Of a stretch of 23,051 nt of DNA, positions 10,401 through 17,076 are shown piece by piece. The position numbers were made by a program, and so were the translations under genes. The first letter of the stretch is position 1; each line of letters begins with the position of its first letter. Under the pieces are notes generated by a model. That model saw only the letters and a program-made list of their open reading frames with translations. It searched no databases and had not been told where the DNA came from. Source of the stretch: BS750m-G4 sp964472195 (lineage in GTDB: Bacteria > Bacteroidota > Ignavibacteria > Tepidaquicellales > Tepidaquicellaceae); assembly GCA_964472195.1 (NCBI GenBank), contig CAYYJH010000047.1, forward strand, positions 1-23,051, in the 5' to 3' direction.

Positions 10401-11064
10401 AGAAAATATTGCCTCTATCCCATTCCCAAATTGGAATATGACTATTTCAGGTGTGGAAAAGTTTCCTATGTTTGCTCAGTTTGCCACTTCTGTTACGATT
10501 GAAAATAGTTTTTCATCCGAATATAACGAAAGTTTTTCAGTTGATTTAAATAACATTGAAAGACCGACCAGACAAACTGTTACACAATCCTTTAATCCCT
10601 TGTTTGGAATGAATATTACATTTAAGGAACTGCTCGGTGGCAGCTTAACTGCATCATTCAGGATTAATAATTCTATTTCCAATACATTAGTGCCAACAGG
10701 TAATTTAATTCAAACAACAAATACAAACGATTGGAGTCTAACAGCAAATTTTGCTAAAGCAGGTTTTGAAATACCATTATTTGGCTTATCTCTTAAAAAC
10801 GATATATCTTTCGACCTTACAATTTCTAAGAATATAAATAATCCAACAGATTATATTTTCACTTCCGATATTCCTGATAAGATTCCGGGAAATGGTTCAT
10901 CTGTATTCACAGTCAATCCTTCTATACAATATTCATTAAGTTCGAAAGTTCAGATGCAGGTGTTTTATAAATATATTCGTACAGAGCCGACACAGCAAAC
11001 GCTTAATACTGTACCGAGGACTTCCAATGAGGGTGGTTTGAATATTAGAATATCTATTCAGTAG
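4435..11064 (+). CDS. sprA: Type IX secretion outer-membrane translocon SprA (Sov family)
   Basis: SprA forms the giant single-chain beta-barrel through which T9SS cargo crosses the outer membrane. In the family, PorV and a plug protein gate it. The 2209-residue length is close to known SprA/Sov proteins. Recognisable signatures include DWNTARVFDFENQLKLKYTG near residue 256, YRLPVSKVVKNGF near 523, IAYVDDMEGAK near 823 and FNEIRVLNVNDDDGF-like text near 1380. The rest is repetitive amphipathic strand sequence consistent with a very large barrel. I chose ATG 4435 because MHSKFITNNNLKRNLLVV begins a normal signal peptide ending at SFSQ. An upstream GTG at 4384 would add 17 residues before it and is less likely. 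No Shine-Dalgarno is visible. The frame is intact. Other T9SS genes are not in the window. Confidence 0.95.
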   Translation: MHSKFITNNNLKRNLLVVTIIINLFAIYNVSFSQGRRHLDPFQTGNYVYGDSLGGEFNDSLKAIEDSLRNLPVDSTARIKYFTYEPEYYFGTKITDYHHPLLLGNSSHIQYNVSFDSTDKVIIRQTFLGEDIKAPLIITSEEYIKELSIINQENIFSDIVSEKFKGVTVDELSELFEKFTDITIPLPFKSETIFGPPTINLKINGGIDITASYQNITSETEYVSQTSGTQNNINFKQEVQVTAKGTIGDKLTIDADWNTARVFDFENQLKLKYTGYADEVIQKIEAGNVSLDTKSGLIQSTQALFGVKGEFKLGPLTLSTVVSQKKSKQETKDYTGGVQETTFNIAAYDYSDNHFFLDTLYRTSFIDVFNNTSGVLSQSTYNSRVLSNDVTFEVWVQAEVTEVNKRWAVAYTQLEQEPATGYPDSLIVTSQEPGLRFFGYFRKLSPSEYTIHEYAGFLSLKINVPDNYHIGVTYKTEDLKKYGVGSIGTGPQDTLLLKMIKTENQSPDQTPLAWKLKMKNIYRLPVSKVVKNGFNLQIKYEDNGVLVTKLPGTGINDDLLQILKLDRYQPDSRQPPSDGIFDFLPGTTIITETGDIIFPSLEPFRESLVDAGLNDSSSFVFDELYTERKSIAQNTPLATKYYIVGSAKGEAGISNVINLGFNVVHGSVKVLLGTQELQNNVDYSVDYGTGVVVIRNAAALASSDLRVTYETNDLFTLASKTLIGLRADYELLENTNLGFTFVNLKQETLNDKVRIGEEPTNNSMFGLDLSTEIKSKFLTNLVNSLPGYNTKEESAFTFKGEFAAITPDPNTKKSRIPQDNNESIAYVDDMEGAKKIVSLGTNYSGWTMSSIPVDSTIMNYGDTTKSLAQNKRGRMRWYNVPNDVEVKAVYPEREVTSGQETLTPFYIQFDPQNRGVYNYNGGFDTNTVRKTNWNGIMKYLNTTSTDLINENINFIEFNMRIEDFSNLPSIDLTDAQLIIDLGSISEDAIPNGKIDSEDRLQTGILQQGDDIGLDFKTNQQELDTFNVLNQTNYTLSNFPGGQDPALDDNQFLQSQLLNDVNGTQNNANLEGKNRPDTEDLNRNGAPDFYSEYFEYVISLDTTNNQRISGRGREGSGWFQYRIPLSEFSKIITTTNNQPTLTNIQFARVWIKGIDQHIRIALVDFNLVGNQWFKPNKTDTTYNISVVSIEENRQIYMSPVAGNVLRQNVQNVSGVETLSNEQSVSIRVSNLVKGDRKIAVKDYQIRTLDLFNYKQMKLFVNGDPSFNYVDENTYDAAMVIRFGTDSNNFYEYRAPIHPDVRPGQPWNSLNEVAITFSDLTGIKITRDSINQVVDMPVPNGPPGAYYRIKGSPDLQNIREFELGVECNRDALNSSITGSVWFNEIRVLNVNDDDGFAFNLNAGIKFADLANFSFSFQKQDPNFHAIDTRIGSRYTGQSWDFSGTVNIHKFINNALVSLFSDEWKDFITIPISFRHTESLTKPRYFPGSDIELDKAVEERYNKVLAETNDENLARRESENLRIESQTLEVRNNLSFSGLTFKFPGNNYLVDNILNTITSNFTASFRDYRDFTYENQSDFSYNGDISFTPEFGLADKLNLSIGKLINFGEEYKDAKLYFFLPLIPLAPLYSDNFTATTDFNRSQNRSKQRLYNFDDPTGRSFTANRGFGFKWKFIENWIVDLTGSYDFRVGSNLTPLLTNKDSLNTPRAESEIFGDIFFNNGLVNFGDDLDYTQTTVFNPKFNLPVIKKYLDINLDYSAAYGWINPNTTTNIGYNVRYSTTMNAGTNLKIKDILSIFDGGSDIQKSNQGSASNSKNAQISDDKQSITDIFKILKSFIPDNINATFNQTNAVSNPGVEGRPGFGNFWLSPTTKDELGPSRLYQLGLSMYPGKRTPNLFITDAFSQSNNLSLTATINPIIPEAIRVNLTFKNSWGFNNTNSYTSRQDGSLGNPTNKSNTNTFGHTMFFAGDVEELRFESSTNSDINLKNISTAFKENIASIPFPNWNMTISGVEKFPMFAQFATSVTIENSFSSEYNESFSVDLNNIERPTRQTVTQSFNPLFGMNITFKELLGGSLTASFRINNSISNTLVPTGNLIQTTNTNDWSLTANFAKAGFEIPLFGLSLKNDISFDLTISKNINNPTDYIFTSDIPDKIPGNGSSVFTVNPSIQYSLSSKVQMQVFYKYIRTEPTQQTLNTVPRTSNEGGLNIRISIQ

Positions 11065-11096
11065 GGGAAGTTCATAAGTAACTTAAGAGATTACTT

Positions 11097-12113
11097 CTAA
11101 TTTATAATTATATCATTTGAAATAATTTTCGATCTGATTTCCTCAACTTTTGCCCTTACATCTTTTGGGATAAGTTTTTCATTATTCTTATCATATACAT
11201 AGTTCACTCCTTTTTCCTTTAATCCTAAGGTTTTTACACCGCCTGTAAATTTGCCATCCAAGAAATCACTAATAGTCTGATAAATTATTTCGTCAACTTG
11301 CTTTGTCATACTTGTAAGAACAAATCCTGGTGCTTCATTGTATTGGTCGAGGTCAACACCAATTGATAATTTTTTCTCTTCCCGTGCAGCTTCGAACAAA
11401 CCAAGACCTGAGAGTCCCGATGCATGGTAAATTATATCTGCACCGTTGGAATACTGGCTGAGTGAAATCTCTTTCCCTTTTCCCGGATTCTTAAAGCCAT
11501 CCGAAGAAACACTTACGTAAGCGACTAAAACTTTGCAATCAGGATTGACATAATTTACTCCTTGTACGTATCCATTCTCGAACTTTTTTATGAGTGATGA
11601 TTCCATTCCACCAAGAAAACCAACCTTGTTTGTTTTTGTTAGTAATCCAGCGATTGCTCCGACAAGAAATGAACCTTCATTCTCCTTAAATTCTAATGCA
11701 GTAAGGTTATTCGGAATTTCATTATCAGGGTTGACAGTGTAATCAATACACCCAAACTTCTTATTTGGAAAATCTTTTGCCACAGTTGTAATATCTTCAG
11801 TGAATATGAAACCTACTGCGAAAACTAATCCAATATCGTTTTTGCTTGCCAATTTCCTTAAAGCAGATTCTCTATCAGCACCGTCTCCCGGGTCGATGAC
11901 TTCGAATTCTATACCAAAATCCTGCTTGGCTTTTTCTAATCCTTGATAAGCAGCATCGTTGAAAGATTTATCACCTCTTCCGCCTATATCAAACACGAGT
12001 CCTATCTTTTTCTTGTTATTTGTATTATTATTAGCAGAGTTTTTATTTTTGTTACACGAAAATAGGATAAATACTAAAAGTATAACGGGAGTAATAATAA
12101 GAATATTTTTCAT
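11097..12113 (-). CDS. BMP/PnrA-family nucleoside-binding lipoprotein (ABC transporter substrate-binding protein)
   Basis: The N-terminus is a lipoprotein signal peptide with lipobox LFSC and the acylated Cys at residue 20, followed by an Asn/Lys-rich linker. The mature part begins KKIGLVFDIGGRGDKSFND, the hallmark of the BMP family (PnrA, TmpC, BmpA, Med), and runs the full fold (GLVFAVGF, KVGFLGGMES, GADIIYHASGLSGLG, IGVDLDQ). Characterised members bind purine or other nucleosides and feed an ABC importer. The gene lies 48 bases downstream of thymidine kinase on the same strand, and cytidine deaminase comes before that, which supports a nucleoside ligand. No permease or ATPase gene for the importer is present here, so they must lie elsewhere if it acts in transport. 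Ligand specificity cannot be read from the sequence. Confidence 0.88.
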   Translation of the reverse strand: MKNILIITPVILLVFILFSCNKNKNSANNNTNNKKKIGLVFDIGGRGDKSFNDAAYQGLEKAKQDFGIEFEVIDPGDGADRESALRKLASKNDIGLVFAVGFIFTEDITTVAKDFPNKKFGCIDYTVNPDNEIPNNLTALEFKENEGSFLVGAIAGLLTKTNKVGFLGGMESSLIKKFENGYVQGVNYVNPDCKVLVAYVSVSSDGFKNPGKGKEISLSQYSNGADIIYHASGLSGLGLFEAAREEKKLSIGVDLDQYNEAPGFVLTSMTKQVDEIIYQTISDFLDGKFTGGVKTLGLKEKGVNYVYDKNNEKLIPKDVRAKVEEIRSKIISNDIIIN

Positions 12114-12161
12114 ATCAAATAATAAAATATAATAATTTGGGAAAAAATATAAATGGAGAAT

Positions 12162-12755
12162 TTAATTGGCTGCTTTAGTCACATCTTCTTTAACTACATG
12201 ATGCAGCCTGCAGCGGGCTTCATAATGGTTTTCTCCTCCGACTAAAACCCGGTCAGTACTTTCGGTAACTCTTTGAGTTCTGTTTGCCGGTGCACCGCAA
12301 ATAACACATACCGCAAGTGTTTTAGTAATATATTCAGCAATAGCAAGAAGTTGAGGAATAGGTTCAAATGGTTTTGCTCTATAATCCTGATCGAGTCCTG
12401 CAATGATTACTCTTTTACCTGAATCCGCTAAAGCCTGGCATACGTCCACAAGATTATTACCAAAAAATTGAGCTTCATCTATACCAATAACTTCAACATC
12501 AAAACTTTTTTCGAGTATTTCTTCTGCATCTTTTAGAATCTCAGAAGGATAAGATTGTTCGTTATGTGAAACTATGGAAAATTCACTATACCGATTGTCT
12601 ATTTTAGGTTTAAATACTATAACCCTTTGTTTAGCGATCTCCGCTCTTCGAATTCTTCTGATAAGTTCTTCAGTCTTACCTGAAAACATACTTCCGCAAA
12701 TTACTTCAATATGTCCTGATTTTTTGTAAGTTCTTATTTGTAAATTTTCATTCAT
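12162..12755 (-). CDS. tdk: Thymidine kinase, TK1-like (type II)
   Basis: This enzyme phosphorylates thymidine to dTMP with ATP in the cytoplasm, the first step of thymidine salvage. The 197-residue protein has the type II features: P-loop GSMFSGKT at 21-28, the DEAQFF motif at 93-98 with the likely catalytic Glu94, a Q/GLDQDYR segment, and the zinc-binding lasso with CVICGAP and a later CRLHH. ATG 12755 is used. The gene is 44 bases from the cytidine deaminase stop and 48 bases from the lipoprotein start, so the three probably form one transcript for nucleoside uptake and salvage. All key residues are present. Confidence 0.95.
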   Translation of the reverse strand: MNENLQIRTYKKSGHIEVICGSMFSGKTEELIRRIRRAEIAKQRVIVFKPKIDNRYSEFSIVSHNEQSYPSEILKDAEEILEKSFDVEVIGIDEAQFFGNNLVDVCQALADSGKRVIIAGLDQDYRAKPFEPIPQLLAIAEYITKTLAVCVICGAPANRTQRVTESTDRVLVGGENHYEARCRLHHVVKEDVTKAAN

Positions 12756-12799
12756 TGTTAATCCTGTTTATCATTTTTTCACGAAATTGAAAAATAGAT

Positions 12800-13192
12800 C
12801 TATTCGTTAAGTGTAAAATTTTCTGGAAAAAGATCTTTTAATTCATAAATCTTATAAACTTTTAGTGATTTAGCTAATATAATTTTCACATCACTGTTAA
12901 ATTCCATCATGAATTGTCTGCATGCACCACACGGAAAAGATATTTCATTTTTATCGTTAGCGATAGCAATTGCTTTAAAGTTATTCTCACCGTCAGAGAT
13001 TGCTTTTGCATAAGCTACTCTTTCAGCACAAATAGTTAATGAATACGACGCGCATTCTATGTTCGAGCCCGTATAAATCTTTTCTGTATTCGTAATTACT
13101 GCTGTACCTACTCTAAAATTTGAATAAGGAGCATACGCAAACTGTAGTGCTTCTCTCGCCTTGGAAATCAATGTTAGATATCTGGAATGCAA
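12800..13192 (-). CDS. cdd: Cytidine deaminase (homotetrameric type), TTG start
   Basis: This enzyme deaminates cytidine and deoxycytidine to uridine and deoxyuridine. The zinc site is complete: CAER (Cys and catalytic Glu) and PCGACRQ (two Cys), after the substrate-binding YAPYSNFRVG segment. The frame can be opened at TTG 13261 (153 residues), but I place the start at TTG 13192 (130 residues). That leaves 19 residues before YAPYS and puts Cys55, Glu57, Cys88 and Cys91 almost exactly where the short bacterial enzymes have them. It also frees 77 bases for the divergent promoter region with the glycosyltransferase at 13270. No ATG exists in the N-terminal part of the frame. It is the first gene of the cdd-tdk-lipoprotein cluster. 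The function is certain; the start is not. Confidence 0.9.
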   Translation of the reverse strand: MHSRYLTLISKAREALQFAYAPYSNFRVGTAVITNTEKIYTGSNIECASYSLTICAERVAYAKAISDGENNFKAIAIANDKNEISFPCGACRQFMMEFNSDVKIILAKSLKVYKIYELKDLFPENFTLNE

Positions 13193-13211
13193 TGTATTGG
13201 ATTTGTTTCGA

Positions 13212-13245
13212 TTGATAATATATATATTTCTATGTATATTATCAA
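13212..13245. promoter_or_regulatory. Perfect 11-bp inverted repeat in the divergent cdd/glycosyltransferase region, possible operator
   Basis: TTGATAATATA at 13212-13222 is repeated in perfect inversion as TATATTATCAA at 13235-13245, with a 12-base spacer. It lies between the preferred cdd start (13192) and the opposite-strand start at 13270. A spaced palindrome between divergent starts suits a dimeric regulator site. It could instead be a chance feature of very AT-rich DNA, or simply overlap the two promoters. Confidence 0.4.
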
Positions 13246-13269
13246 ATATTTTATTCTTCAACTTATGAG

Positions 13270-14436
13270 ATGAAACGAAGGGCTATATTCCGATTCTTCG
13301 ATAGATATTTTGGAATTCCTATATTGATCATAATCTCAATCTTCCTTAAAAGGAAAAAAAGACTTCCGATTGAAAATATCAGGAAGATACTTATTGTTAA
13401 ACTTGCGGCAATAGGTGATTCAATTTTAATGATACCAATGCTAAGAAAGTTGAGAAAATCCTTTCCGGATTCAGAAATTACTTTTGTCTGTTCTTATATT
13501 AATGAAGATATAATTCGAAAGATTCCATATATAGATAAAATTATCAATTGCGATGTTCACTCTTTTCTCAAGAATCCTTTTGGTTTTTTAAAGTTTATAT
13601 CAAAGATGAGACAAATACGCTATGATATTGTTATTGATGCTGGGCAGTGGGAAAGGATCAATTCAATTATAACTGCCTTTATAAAAAATGATTGTTCAAT
13701 AGGATTTAAAACAAATGGTCAGTATAAGCATTTCATTTATAATATGGTTGTTCCCCACCAAAGGAAAAAACATGAGTTAGAAAATTTCATTGATTTACTT
13801 TCTCCATTAGGTATAACCGTAAATGGAAATGATAAAAAATTAGAATATTTTTTAAGTAATGAAAATCGTAAATTTGCATATAGATTCTGGCAAGAAAATG
13901 ACTTAGAAAATCGTTCTGTAATTTGTTTACATCCCGGATGCGGTGAAAATGGTAAACCAAGGGAGTGGGAAGAGAAGAATTATATAGCATTAGGAAATCG
14001 ATTAATAAATTATGATAAGAGTATTCGTATTCTCATAACCGGTTCCCCTTTAGAAGTAGATAGATGTGAACGTATAGCTAAAGGAATTCAGAAGAATGTG
14101 ATCAATGCTGCGGGAAAGTTTTTACTGGATGATGTTGTAGCATTAGTAGAAAAAGCTACATTGATTGTTTGTAGTAACACAGGTATGCTTCATATAGCTT
14201 CTTGTGTCGGTACGAAGACGATGGGTCTTCATGGACCAACCAATCCCCAAAAATGGGGTGCTTATAATCAAAATTCAGTTCTTATACAAAGTGACAAATT
14301 ATGCAGTCCTTGTTTGTATCTTGGACACGATTATGGATGTAATTCGTGGCCATGTATGAGTCATATCTCGGTTGACGATGTGTTTATACATATTAGAAAG
14401 GCTCTTAATCCGGAATTATTCCCGGAAATCATATAG
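13270..14436 (+). CDS. Glycosyltransferase family 9 protein (heptosyltransferase-like)
   Basis: Family 9 enzymes use ADP-heptose or related donors to build the inner core of lipopolysaccharide on the cytoplasmic face of the inner membrane. This 388-residue protein has the standard two-domain GT-B layout: KILIVKLAAIGDSILMIP near 39-56, CLHPGCGENGKPREW near 218, and the donor-binding CSNTGMLHIA to GLHGPTNPQKWG region near 300-330. A hydrophobic stretch (YFGIPILIIISIF, 13-25) may anchor it to the membrane. A Cys cluster (CSPC, then two more Cys, near 344-363) follows the donor site, as in many WaaF-like proteins. The leucine dehydrogenase gene follows 49 bases later. The exact sugar and acceptor are unknown. 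Confidence 0.9.
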   Translation: MKRRAIFRFFDRYFGIPILIIISIFLKRKKRLPIENIRKILIVKLAAIGDSILMIPMLRKLRKSFPDSEITFVCSYINEDIIRKIPYIDKIINCDVHSFLKNPFGFLKFISKMRQIRYDIVIDAGQWERINSIITAFIKNDCSIGFKTNGQYKHFIYNMVVPHQRKKHELENFIDLLSPLGITVNGNDKKLEYFLSNENRKFAYRFWQENDLENRSVICLHPGCGENGKPREWEEKNYIALGNRLINYDKSIRILITGSPLEVDRCERIAKGIQKNVINAAGKFLLDDVVALVEKATLIVCSNTGMLHIASCVGTKTMGLHGPTNPQKWGAYNQNSVLIQSDKLCSPCLYLGHDYGCNSWPCMSHISVDDVFIHIRKALNPELFPEII

Positions 14437-14485
14437 TAATAATTATTTAATAGTATATTTTTTATAAATTTTAAAAGTAAAAATA

Positions 14486-15607
14486 ATGGAAAATAATTCT
14501 TTCAAAACTTTTGAGTTAACTGAAAAGTATGGTCATGAGCAAGTTGTGTTTTGCTCCAATAAGGAGTTAGGATTGAAATCAATTATTGGAATACACAATA
14601 CGACTTTAGGACCTGCTTTAGGAGGATGTAGAATGTGGCCATATGCATCCGAAGAAGAAGCATTGATAGATGCTTTACGCCTTTCAAGAGGCATGACATT
14701 CAAAGCAGCAGTTGCAGGGCTTAATCTTGGCGGTGGAAAATCTGTTATTATTGGTGACTCGCGGACAATTAAATCTGAGGCGTTATTTAGAGCGTTCGGA
14801 AGATTTGTAGAAGGTTTGTCTGGAAGATATATTACTGCAGAGGATGTTGGTACAAACGTAAAAGACATGGAATACATAATGATGGAAACAAGAAATGTTA
14901 CTGGTATTCCTATCCATAAAGGCGGAAGTGGTGATCCTTCTCCTGTTACTGCTTATGGCGTATATGTTGGGATTAAAGCATGCGCTAAACATGTTTATGG
15001 AAACGAATCTTTGGAGAATAAAAAAATTGTAATACAAGGTGCCGCTGGTCATGTGGGTTACCATTTGTGTGATTTTTTACATAAGGATGGAGCTAAATTA
15101 TTTGTTAATGATATTTATGAAGATAAGTTAAAACCAATTGTTGAAAAGACAAATGCCACAATAATTCCGGGGGAAGAAGTATTTTCAATGGATGCTGATA
15201 TATTATCCCCTGCTGCACTTGGAGCAATAATAAATGATGATACAATACCACAATTAAAAGTTAAAATTATTGCAGGTCCAGCAAATAACCAGTTGAAAGA
15301 AGAAGATAAACATGGTGCTATGTTAAAAGATAAGGGTATTCTATATGCACCCGACTATGCAATTAATGCGGGTGGGTTGATTAATGTTTATAATGAACTT
15401 GAAGGTTATAATAGAGATAAGGCGATGCAGCAAACTGAAGGAATATTCGATGTTATAGGAAAAATTATTACAATAGCGGATGAAAAAAATATTCCTACCC
15501 ATGTTGCTTCTCAAGAGATTGCAATTGAAAGAATCAATTCTGTTTCTCAGGCTAAAAGAATAAGAATATATCGAGATCAAGAACTCTTTAAGATGAGAAA
15601 TCTATAA
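14486..15607 (+). CDS. Leucine dehydrogenase-type amino-acid dehydrogenase (Glu/Leu/Phe/Val family)
   Basis: NAD-dependent enzymes of this family reversibly deaminate branched-chain amino acids to 2-oxo acids, linking amino-acid breakdown to iso-branched fatty acid precursors and nitrogen balance. The 373-residue length fits leucine dehydrogenase rather than the longer glutamate dehydrogenases. Visible features: TTLGPALGGCRMW, the catalytic lysine segment GLNLGGGK (Lys85) with a second Lys at MTFK (73), YITAEDVGTN with Asp120, and the nucleotide-binding loop QGAAGHVGYHLC at 184-195. SPAALGAIIN and APDYAINAGGLINV follow. Substrate preference within the family is inferred from overall resemblance. 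The start is ATG 14486, in an A-rich context without Shine-Dalgarno. A hairpin terminator at 15649-15690 follows the gene. Confidence 0.9.
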   Translation: MENNSFKTFELTEKYGHEQVVFCSNKELGLKSIIGIHNTTLGPALGGCRMWPYASEEEALIDALRLSRGMTFKAAVAGLNLGGGKSVIIGDSRTIKSEALFRAFGRFVEGLSGRYITAEDVGTNVKDMEYIMMETRNVTGIPIHKGGSGDPSPVTAYGVYVGIKACAKHVYGNESLENKKIVIQGAAGHVGYHLCDFLHKDGAKLFVNDIYEDKLKPIVEKTNATIIPGEEVFSMDADILSPAALGAIINDDTIPQLKVKIIAGPANNQLKEEDKHGAMLKDKGILYAPDYAINAGGLINVYNELEGYNRDKAMQQTEGIFDVIGKIITIADEKNIPTHVASQEIAIERINSVSQAKRIRIYRDQELFKMRNL

Positions 15608-15648
15608 TTAATATTAAAAAAGAGACTTTTTTTAATACAATTTGAAAG

Positions 15649-15690
15649 ATCACAGGTTAATATTTTTTCTGCCTGTGATTTTTCATTTTT
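15649..15690 (+). terminator. Rho-independent terminator after leucine dehydrogenase
   Basis: ATCACAGG (15649-15656) pairs perfectly with CCTGTGAT (15672-15679) across a 15-base loop, and the stem is followed directly by a T-rich run with one interruption (TTTTCATTTTT). It is 42 bases after the dehydrogenase stop on the same strand. Confidence 0.75.
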
Positions 15691-15742
15691 GAGGTAATTG
15701 TATTATGTAATATTATTCGATGAGTTTACTAAAGGAATTAGT

Positions 15743-15874
15743 TTGGATATAAAAATTTGGATACTAGTAATAGCATTGTCAGTGATAATTTTAATTGTCA
15801 CTCTACTTACATCTGTTACTTCACTTCATAAAAGATTTATTGAAAGATATATCGAAAGAAAGGAAAAGAGATAA
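15743..15874 (+). CDS. Possible 43-residue single-pass membrane protein, TTG start
   Basis: A short frame opens at TTG 15743, six bases after a Shine-Dalgarno-like AAAGGA (15731-15736), and ends at TAA 15872-15874. The product would be a short N-terminus (MDIKIW), a continuous hydrophobic helix at about residues 5-25 (ILVIALSVIILIVTLLTSV), then a strongly basic tail with the repeating RFIERYIERKEKR pattern. That is the profile of a small inner-membrane protein with a cytoplasmic amphipathic tail. It lies alone between a terminator and the convergent 3' end of the minus-strand glycosyltransferase. I do not recognise a family. The hydrophobic-then-basic layout plus the ribosome site argue for a real gene; the small size and lack of homology evidence keep this tentative. 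Confidence 0.45.
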   Translation: MDIKIWILVIALSVIILIVTLLTSVTSLHKRFIERYIERKEKR

Positions 15875-15889
15875 TAAAATTTGTAATGA

Positions 15890-17059
15890 CTATTTGTTAG
15901 TTGACACAAATTTCATAAGCATATATTTTTTCACTAAATCACAAATTCTTTTCAGGTCTATTATATCTATGCATTCCAGGTTATGAGGGCATGTTTTTTT
16001 CCAGCAGGGTGCACAACCTAAATTTTCAGGAATCAGTTTCTCCCCGCGATCGAAGAGATCAATTTCTGTCCAGCATGATAAACCAAACCACGCTATAACG
16101 TATTTCTTTAATGCGATTGCGAGATGCATGCCGAAACTATCTCCTGTTATTACAACATCACAAATATCCATAAAACATGCTCCGTTTCTAATTCCGAGGT
16201 TGGTCGGTGTGTATAATATTTCTTTTTGCGTTTTTTTATCAAAAGATTCATAGATATCAAGATTTCTTTCTGTATCTTCCTTCCCACCAAGTAGAACAAT
16301 TCTGATATCCTTCGTTTTAAGAAGTTCTTTTATGATTTTCACATGTTGTTCGATTGTCATCTTCTTATTTTGAAATAGCTTCGAGCACCCTGTATTGAAA
16401 CCAACATAGATTTTTTCAGGATCGTGTTTAATTTGAATCTTATAATCGTGTAAAAAACTTTTTTCTTCTTGTGTAAAATTATAGACGTATTCATCGCGTT
16501 CATAACTAAGTTCGAATGTTTCGTGTATTATTTGGCTGCCTGTTTTTTTGTTTTCCCTGAACTTTAGTTTATCGTCGATACCCATCCTGTAATTGTACAT
16601 AGCAGATTCATTGGAAGGAATTATCTTTCCATCTGTATTTAATAAAAATCCTAACTTTTGTTTTGCAGTAACTTCATTAGCAAAGGCACAAGCGTAAACA
16701 GATTTATCAGAGTTCATGAGTACATCGAATTCAATGTTTCGAAGTATCATCCTGTTTTCAGCATTCCATTTGAATAAATGATCTATGTATGGATTATTAA
16801 TAAGTATGTTCTTCGCATTTTCTTGAGTTATCCAGTATACTGTGCTTTCTGAATATTTTTCTTTTAAAGATTTAAGTATGGAAGTATTCAATAAAACGTT
16901 ACCCAAAGCATCGAGTGATATTATTAATATTTTTTTACCAATTCTGTTTTCACTTATATCCAGTTGACAACCGTCTTCAAGACAATTTGTATATTCAACA
17001 CAGGGTTTGTATCCTGAGAATTTTTTACATTGAGGCGTTTTAAAAACTTCTTTCTTCAT
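15890..17059 (-). CDS. Glycosyltransferase family 9 protein with N-terminal four-Cys segment
   Basis: The 389-residue protein has the family 9 layout: KKILIISLDALGNVLLNTSI near 42-61, GFNTGCSKLFQNKKM near 215, LLGGKEDTERN, and the donor-site ITGDSFGMHLAIAL region near 303-316. Before the fold lies an extra segment with Cys at 11, 20, 26 and 31 (CKKFSGYKPC then two more). After the donor site is a CAPCWKKTCPHNLEC cluster. These Cys groups could bind a metal or form disulfides; no role is established by the sequence. The gene begins 17 bases after the deoxynucleoside kinase stop and is probably cotranscribed with it. The product should add a sugar to lipopolysaccharide or another surface glycan; donor and acceptor are unknown. 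It is only distantly similar to the family member at 13270. Confidence 0.87.
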   Translation of the reverse strand: MKKEVFKTPQCKKFSGYKPCVEYTNCLEDGCQLDISENRIGKKILIISLDALGNVLLNTSILKSLKEKYSESTVYWITQENAKNILINNPYIDHLFKWNAENRMILRNIEFDVLMNSDKSVYACAFANEVTAKQKLGFLLNTDGKIIPSNESAMYNYRMGIDDKLKFRENKKTGSQIIHETFELSYERDEYVYNFTQEEKSFLHDYKIQIKHDPEKIYVGFNTGCSKLFQNKKMTIEQHVKIIKELLKTKDIRIVLLGGKEDTERNLDIYESFDKKTQKEILYTPTNLGIRNGACFMDICDVVITGDSFGMHLAIALKKYVIAWFGLSCWTEIDLFDRGEKLIPENLGCAPCWKKTCPHNLECIDIIDLKRICDLVKKYMLMKFVSTNK

Positions 17060-17076
17060 TTTTACGTGTTTTGAAT

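Noticed and set aside
11076..11096. 6-bp inverted repeat between the sprA and lipoprotein stops
   Set aside because: Short stem, nine-base loop and no T-run; indistinguishable from chance.
15795..15986. 63-residue plus-strand frame
   Set aside because: It overlaps the better 43-residue frame and the 3' end of the minus-strand glycosyltransferase, and has no family-like pattern.
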